Shown piece by piece: positions 6,770 to 10,558 of a stretch of DNA of 10,558 bases. The number at the start of each line of letters is the position of its first letter. Position 1 is the stretch's first letter. The stretch is from contig MU631484.1 of the NCBI GenBank assembly GCA_026770615.1, positions 208,860 to 219,417 on the forward strand, given 5' to 3'. The DNA is from Pavlovales sp. CCMP2436 (Eukaryota; Haptophyta; Pavlovophyceae; Pavlovales). The position numbers and the translations under genes are program-made. A model generated the notes under the pieces. The model made no database searches, was not told where the DNA came from, and saw only the letters and a list, made by a program, of their open reading frames with translations.

Positions 6770-7191
6770 GGCTCTGCTCGTCCAGCTCAGCGCAGAGCAG
6801 CGCCTACACGGCGGCGGGGCCGAACGAGGGGGGCCGACAGGATTGATCGCACGCGGCAGCTCACGTCGCAGGGCCGACGCGAAAGGCGGGCGAGTAGGCT
6901 GGCCGGGAGACCGTCTCGCGAGGCCCAAGACGCTGCGCGCGCGGCTGGCTGCAGCGCGCGCTGCAGGAGAGAGACTGTTGCGCTTGCTGCACGCGAGGCT
7001 GACGCTACAGCCTCCACTTCGGTGTCAGAGGTCCATTACCTAGCGCTAGGCCCGATAGGCCGCTAAGTAGCCGTAGGCCAAGTGCAGCCTACAAGCATGA
7101 AGTGTGATAAAGTGTTGAACTTGACTCACAGCTAGCGGACTAAGCTACCAATACAACTAGCACATGGCCTTAGCATAGCGACACAATTTGA
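6770..7191. other. Spacer between retroelement and MULE
   Basis: I see no supportable gene. The left part is GC-rich and arginine-coding in every frame. The right part (7070-7190) is of moderate GC and follows the last stop of the MULE frame, so it is probably the 3' UTR or flank of that gene. No terminal inverted repeat of the MULE could be paired, because the other end is outside the window. Confidence 0.4.
6949..6966. repeat. Perfect 18-bp palindrome
   Basis: ctgcagcgcgcgctgcag equals its own reverse complement. A second, 12-bp palindrome, cctagcgctagg, lies at 7039-7050. Both fall in the GC-rich spacer between the two transposable elements. In such GC-rich DNA they may be fortuitous. Confidence 0.6.
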
Positions 7192-7426
7192 CTAGATTAC
7201 TCGCTGTGCCAGGTCCTGAGCAGCGGCGCCCCTCATTCCGAGGTCGTTGGCATGCGAGAGGGCTGCGCAGAGCTCCTGCAGCGTGAGCTCCTACTTGTCG
7301 TCCTCTGGGTCAGTGTCGTCTTCGTAGCGGATCTCCCACAGGCCGTGCTTCTTGAGACCCTTTCCATTGAGCTCGCGGTAGCTCATCACTTTGCCAACGT
7401 ACACCTTCCCGGTCTCGCCAAAGAGC
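7192..7426 (-). other. C-terminal Tudor/Agenet-like segment of the MULE, with TAG
   Basis: The acceptor ccag at 7427-7430 leads into LFGETGKVYVGKVMSYREL, then LWEIRYEDDTDPED. This matches the 'F..G.V..G.V......Y.V.YEDGD.ED' pattern of a small beta-barrel (PTM/DIR17, Tudor or Agenet-like) that is widespread at transposase C termini in algae. The TAG at 7291-7293 is followed in the same frame by ELTLQELCAAL, which is what such domains normally continue with, then by TAG at 7192-7194. The first TAG is therefore probably a nonsense change. The assignment rests on pattern only. Confidence 0.55.
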
Positions 7427-7455
7427 CTGGCCGTGGGGTGGGGGGGGGGAGGGCA

Positions 7456-7513
7456 GACAGTCAGATACCTGGGGGGCTAGGGGGAGGGGAGACAGTCAGA
7501 TACCTGGGGGGCT
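7456..7513. repeat. Exact 23-bp direct repeat inside a MULE intron
   Basis: gacagtcagatacctggggggct occurs at 7456-7478 and 7491-7513 (period 35 bp), within the intron 7427-7556 and among G-runs. On the sense (minus) strand each copy reads ccccccag|gtatct, that is, an acceptor-like and a donor-like signal back to back. Confidence 0.9.
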
Positions 7514-7556
7514 GAGGAGGGGGAGGGGGGGGTTAGATACGGGGGTTGGGAGTCAC

Positions 7557-7920
7557 CTGGCCGTGCGGTGCTTGTGCACGCACATTGCGCCTTTCTTCTC
7601 GATGTGCGTCTCGAACCACTCAGGCGAGGCGTACTTCTCGGCGACGGTGGATTTAACCCGGTCGAGGGAGCCGCCGAGGTTCTTCTTGGGGCGCCCCGGC
7701 AGCTTCCACCCGGTGAGCTTCGTGACGAGGACGGCGAGGTCGATCGCTCCAACGGTGTCCGCGACTGCGCCGATGTGCGAGCAGAGGGTGCCGTTGTGCC
7801 AGAAGTGGCCGAGGAGCACGTGAATTTCCACGATGGAAGCGGCTCGTCGGCATCCTTGTCACTGCCATCCGCGCCGATGCCGTTCAGCTTTGCGATCGTC
7901 CGCAGAAACGGGTTGGCATG
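7557..7920 (-). other. SWIM zinc-finger exon of the MULE, frameshifted
   Basis: The exon starts in phase with HANPFLRTIAKLNG and reaches PSWKFTCS, the start of a SWIM motif (first Cys 7816-7818). The remainder, HFWHNGTLCSHIGAVAD, is in another frame, with Cys 7781-7783 and His 7775-7777 giving the C-x-H half. A one-base loss near 7811-7813 explains both the shift and the missing second Cys of the C-x-C half. Downstream comes KLPGRPKK, an AT-hook-like motif that commonly follows SWIM in MULEs. The exon ends with GAMCVHKHRTA and the donor ag|gtgact. SWIM domains are a hallmark of MULE and FAR1-type proteins. Confidence 0.8.
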
Positions 7921-7923
7921 CTT

Positions 7924-8050
7924 TAATAATAAATAAATAATAATAATAATAATGATAACAACAACAACAACAACAACAATCATAATAACAACAACAATAA
8001 CAACAATAACAATAACAGCAAATAATAACAACAAATAATAACAAATACAA
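7924..8050. repeat. TAA/CAA microsatellite in a MULE intron
   Basis: Mixed taa, caa and aac triplets fill most of the intron 7921-8088. The sense strand is therefore T-rich before the acceptor ttaaag at the exon boundary 7920/7921. Open frames through it, such as runs of Tyr/Cys or Ile/Val, are repeat artefacts. Confidence 0.9.
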
Positions 8051-8370
8051 TGATAATTATGTTAACAATCAGTATTTATCGCTATTACCTTGAGCTCGAC
8101 GGGCTGCGCGGTGACGAGGTTGCAGCTGTGCGACTTCTTCAGAACCTTCTCCAGCGCGTCGATGTCCCCGCGGCATGCTGCCTGTTTAAGGGGGGGGATG
8201 GTTGGCTCACATTGAAGCTGTTTAGGGGTGGGGCCTGAGCTGGGGGTATAGTTACCTTCGAGGGCTTGAGCGTGCCCGTGTACGTCTGCATTAAGGCCTT
8301 GGCGCGCTTGCGCGTCACGTTGCCGATGCAGTCCGCGCCTGAGCCGGTGTTGATGATGAAGTGGCACTCA

Positions 8371-8883
8371 CTTACACAGAAATACAAACAAATACAAAAT
8401 GAGACTCTGTCGGACTAGGATTAAGTAGAAGAAATAATATAATAATCATTATAACGGACCCTAGCACTGGCCAACATACCCTCTGTAATAATATCAACAA
8501 CAACAACGTAGTAATAATATATAATGTTAATCGTGATATTATTAATAAGAAGATATACATGTAGCGGCTCAGCATGGTTCAACAGGTGTTGTTCACTCAC
8601 TGACTTGGTCGACGTCAGACGCTAGTCCTGGCAGCAGGAATGGTGGTGGTAGAGGTGAGGTTAAAAAAGAACAAGACGCAGAACATTATGGTATTAATAT
8701 TTTAATTAATATCAACAACTAGCCCTAGCCGCCGCATTTCCTAAAATAATACAATAAAGAATAACAGTACAACCCCTAGCCATCAAGCCATTATCATCAT
8801 CGTCATCATAAATAATAGTAAACCCTAGCCCCTCCCCACCCCTGAAAAAATAATATCTATCCCTTATAAAAATCATATCTAAC
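8371..8883 (-). other. Long AT-rich intron of the MULE, possible 27-nt microexon
   Basis: Between the exon ending at 8884 (donor g|gttaga) and the exon starting at 8370 or 8366 lies about 513 bp, mostly A+T-rich with short ATA/CAT repeats and no long frame. Within it 8601-8627 has an acceptor-like cctgctgccag before it and a consensus donor gtgagt after it. It would encode LASDVDQV with correct incoming phase 1. Its outgoing phase does not fit the next exon cleanly unless a weaker donor is used, so the exon is uncertain. Confidence 0.35.
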
Positions 8884-9197
8884 CATAATGCGAGCTATCT
8901 ATCTCCTCCTCCGGAAGCTCGTAGTGCGGCTCCGCTACTAAAAGTAGCCTCTTTGCTTTGAGAGCAACCTCGATGGCGAACGGCCTGTGCCCACTGTACG
9001 TGACGTTCTCGCTCGTCAAGGGCGCCTTCTTGCCAGTCTGCGCGAGCATCTTGGGGGCGCTCGTGTTGAGGAAGGTCGGTGTGGCAGCACGCAGCCCATC
9101 CCTGAGGCAGTGGCACAGGTGTACAGTGGGCAGCGTGAGTCCACCCCTCCCCGAAGCCCCAGGACACCCTAATAGTAGACCCAACCCGAAAACTCAC

Positions 9198-10049
9198 ACA
9201 GAGTGGATGACTTTCTGGACCTTGTGGCCGGCTTCGCTGCCGTTCTGGGTGGGCATCACGCCGGGAATACCAGAGATCGAGAGGTGCCAGTAGCCCCAGG
9301 GCCCCCCGAAGTAGGTATCCTCGAACCTCTTGGCAAACGCCGGCTCGAGCCTTGTCCCACACCTGTGAAAAAATGGGGTCATGAGTGGGGAGGGGGTTGG
9401 AGGGGGGGGGGGGGGGGGGCGGGGAAGGGGGGGGGGATAGGAGTACCTCAAAGATGAGCGGCGCCAGGAGTTCAATTTGGGGGATGCTGCGGCAGCTGTG
9501 CAGAAGGTGCACGTGCTTCGTGATCACGCCGAGGTTGTCCTTATTCACGAGCGCCTTGAGGAACTCGCCATCCTTGAACTTGCGCGCGAGGTGGGGCCAG
9601 CAGAACAGCAGGATAATTGTGGGCCACGTCTTGGAGGGGGTGGAAGGGGGAGGGGGGGGGTGGTCAGTGCATACGCGGGGTGCTCGGTTATCATTATATT
9701 GTTATTATTGTTGATGTCAGTCCCGTGCGGGGGCGCGCACGCGCGCGCGCGTAGGGGGTGGGAGAGTTGATGTGTACCGTCGTGTACGCGTCCGCGATGT
9801 AAACGGAGCAGTCGAGGCCGCCGCACCGCACGCCGAGCGCGTCGCTCATGCCGAAAAGTGCCTCCGGAATACACCGCAGCGTCTTGAAAAATAGAGGTAC
9901 GCAGCGTAGCACTCGGTGCGGCAGAACATGTAGAGGAGCGGATAGAAGGTGTGCACGTACTTGCGCTGAGAGCTGTCCCATCTGCATATGTGCACGCCGA
10001 GTTTGCAGAGAACCCAGCCCCCGTGGTGCAGCTTGTACGTGCCATCCGC
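9198..10049 (-). other. MULE DDE catalytic domain (exons 2-4)
   Basis: Exon 2 opens with ADGTYKLHHGGW, whose Asp (10044-10046) is the first catalytic residue. FYPLLYMFCRTECYAAY follows, then ADAYTT with the second Asp at 9790-9792. Exon 3 has FCWPHLARKFKDGEFLKAL; Cys (9600-9602) and His (9591-9593) form the C..H pair that MULEs carry between the second Asp and the Glu. Exon 4 has TYFGGPWGYWHLSISGIPG and then PTQNGSEAGHKVQK, whose Glu (9233-9235) is the third catalytic residue. All key residues are present. The frame is broken twice, in a T5 run in exon 2 and after VWDK at the start of exon 4. Confidence 0.8.
9402..9436. repeat. G-homopolymer tract (18 G, then further G runs) in an intron
   Basis: 18 consecutive G at 9402-9419 are followed by ggggaaggggggggggg-type runs, inside the intron 9363-9446. 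On the sense strand it is a C-rich polypyrimidine tract directly before the acceptor cacag. Similar C-rich tracts precede the acceptors at 9630 and 7427, so this appears to be a local splicing style. G-quadruplex formation on the plus strand is possible. Confidence 0.85.
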
Positions 10050-10164
10050 CTTCGTAATAGTAAGGTTAAATGATTGGAATCATGGTAATTGATATTAATA
10101 TCAATAATAAAATGTATTCTGGGGCACGCGGCAAGTCGGGAGACGTTAAAAAAAAAAACCTCCG

Positions 10165-10345
10165 GGTAACTACTACTACTACTACTACTACTAATAATAA
10201 TAAGAGTAGTAATATACATATTAATATTGTTATTAATATTAATAGTAATAGTAATAGTAGTATTATTATTAGTAGTAGTAGTAGTAATAATAATAATAAC
10301 AATAATAGTAGTAGTAGTGGTAGTAGTAGTAATAATAATAAGATA
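10165..10345. repeat. TAC/TAG/TAA triplet microsatellite in the first MULE intron
   Basis: Blocks of tac, taa, tag and tat triplets fill the intron 10050-10361, which is bounded by donor cag|gtgaga and acceptor acgaag|gcg with phase 0 on both sides. Poly-Asn/Ser and poly-Leu/Ile readings across it are artefacts. The triplet structure suggests replication slippage. Confidence 0.9.
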
Positions 10346-10558
10346 TAGTGGCTGCTCTCACCTGGATGCAGATCGGCACGCCGCTCTCGATAAAGACTCG
10401 CAGGCGCTCGAGCACGTACTTTGAGCTGAAGATCAAGCCCATAGTGGTCTTCTCCTCCGAAGTTCCGTCCTCGTTCTGAAAGGTGAAGCCGCGCTCGAAA
10501 GTGCCGAGGACTAGCAGCTTGTTCGCCGCGTGCTCTGCGTCCACTGCCGTCATGCCCG

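Larger units (their letters stand above)
7192..10553 (-). pseudogene. Mutator-like (MULE) transposase gene, multi-exon, decayed
   Basis: Joining canonical GT-AG introns on the minus strand gives a MULE transposase. Exons: 10362-10553, 9778-10049, 9447-9629, 9198-9362, 8884-9101, (possible 8601-8627), 8256-8370, 8089-8181, 7557-7920, 7291-7426. Phases match at most joins; the joins around 8371-8883 are unresolved. Domain order is an N-terminal segment (GLIFSSKYVLERLRVFIESG), the DDE catalytic domain (exons 2-4), a helical region (exons 5-8), a SWIM zinc finger with GRPKK (exon 9), and a Tudor/Agenet-like C-terminal segment (exon 10). Total coding is roughly 600 residues, in the usual range. 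Lesions are frameshifts at about 9887-9891, 9350 and 7811-7813, plus TAG at 7291-7293 with coding similarity continuing to TAG at 7192-7194. The ATG at 10553 is 6 bp from the window edge, so the true start may lie outside. MULE transposases cut and paste DNA in the nucleus; FAR1/FHY3-type host regulators share this architecture, but the frameshifts argue against a functional domesticated gene. Confidence 0.8.

Noticed and set aside
6419..7066. 215-codon plus-strand frame
   Set aside because: Low-complexity Ala/Arg/Gly product that begins inside the ORF1-like region on the opposite strand and is dominated by a 45-bp repeat. No domain, so not called a gene.
1622..7293. Stop-codon reassignment, since both the ankyrin gene and the MULE continue past an in-frame TAG
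   Set aside because: Other interrupted frames carry TAA (4637, 3415) and TGA (6051), and several frameshifts are present. General decay explains all of these without a variant code. A codon survey of intact conserved genes would settle it.
7859..8050. Tyr/Cys-rich and Ile/Val-rich frames
   Set aside because: Artefacts of the TAA/CAA repeat in an intron.
10066..10348. Poly-Asn/Ser and poly-Leu/Ile frames
   Set aside because: They are readings of a triplet microsatellite inside a well-bounded GT-AG intron.

Overview
The window reads as nuclear DNA of a GC-rich unicellular eukaryote, most likely an alga. The reasons are GT-AG introns filled with triplet microsatellites or C-rich tracts, an F-box/ankyrin protein whose repeats carry the 'RYAHEHGCPWD' signature common in haptophyte and other algal proteomes, and two eukaryotic transposable elements. 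Haptophyte is my best guess, but it is an inference from sequence style and no marker gene is present. No tRNA, rRNA, CRISPR array or bacterial-type operon was seen.

Layout, left to right. (1) 1-360: GC-rich direct repeats and a perfect 13-bp-stem inverted repeat. (2) 409-1113, minus strand: an unrecognised basic protein containing a 78-bp (26-residue) tandem repeat. (3) 1244-1963, plus strand: an F-box-like/ankyrin-repeat gene in one continuous frame, interrupted by a single TAG and lacking an obvious start codon. (4) 1964-2880: no convincing gene; it holds a CAA microsatellite and an AT-rich island that stands out from its surroundings. (5) 2899-6498, minus strand: a decayed non-LTR-like retroelement with an ORF1/Gag-like part (proline-rich tract and RGG-type tail), a reverse transcriptase, and a C-terminal PD-(D/E)xK nuclease. 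It carries in-frame stops, frameshifts and apparent loss of the RT fingers. (6) 6530-7190: GC-rich DNA with degenerate 45-bp repeats and palindromes. (7) 7192-10553, minus strand: a Mutator-like (MULE) transposase gene in at least nine exons, recovered by joining GT-AG introns with matching phases. It has the DDE residues, the C..H motif, a SWIM zinc finger, GRPKK, and a C-terminal Tudor/Agenet-like segment. It carries three frameshifts and one premature stop.

The window is therefore mainly a transposon graveyard: two unrelated elements on the same strand beside a damaged F-box/ankyrin gene. The lesions use TAG, TAA and TGA and are mixed with frameshifts, so mutational decay (or base-level assembly error at homopolymers) is a better explanation than a variant genetic code. 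The most interesting material is the architecture of the two elements, particularly the RT to PD-(D/E)xK arrangement and the intron-rich MULE. No clearly new defence or regulatory system is visible.
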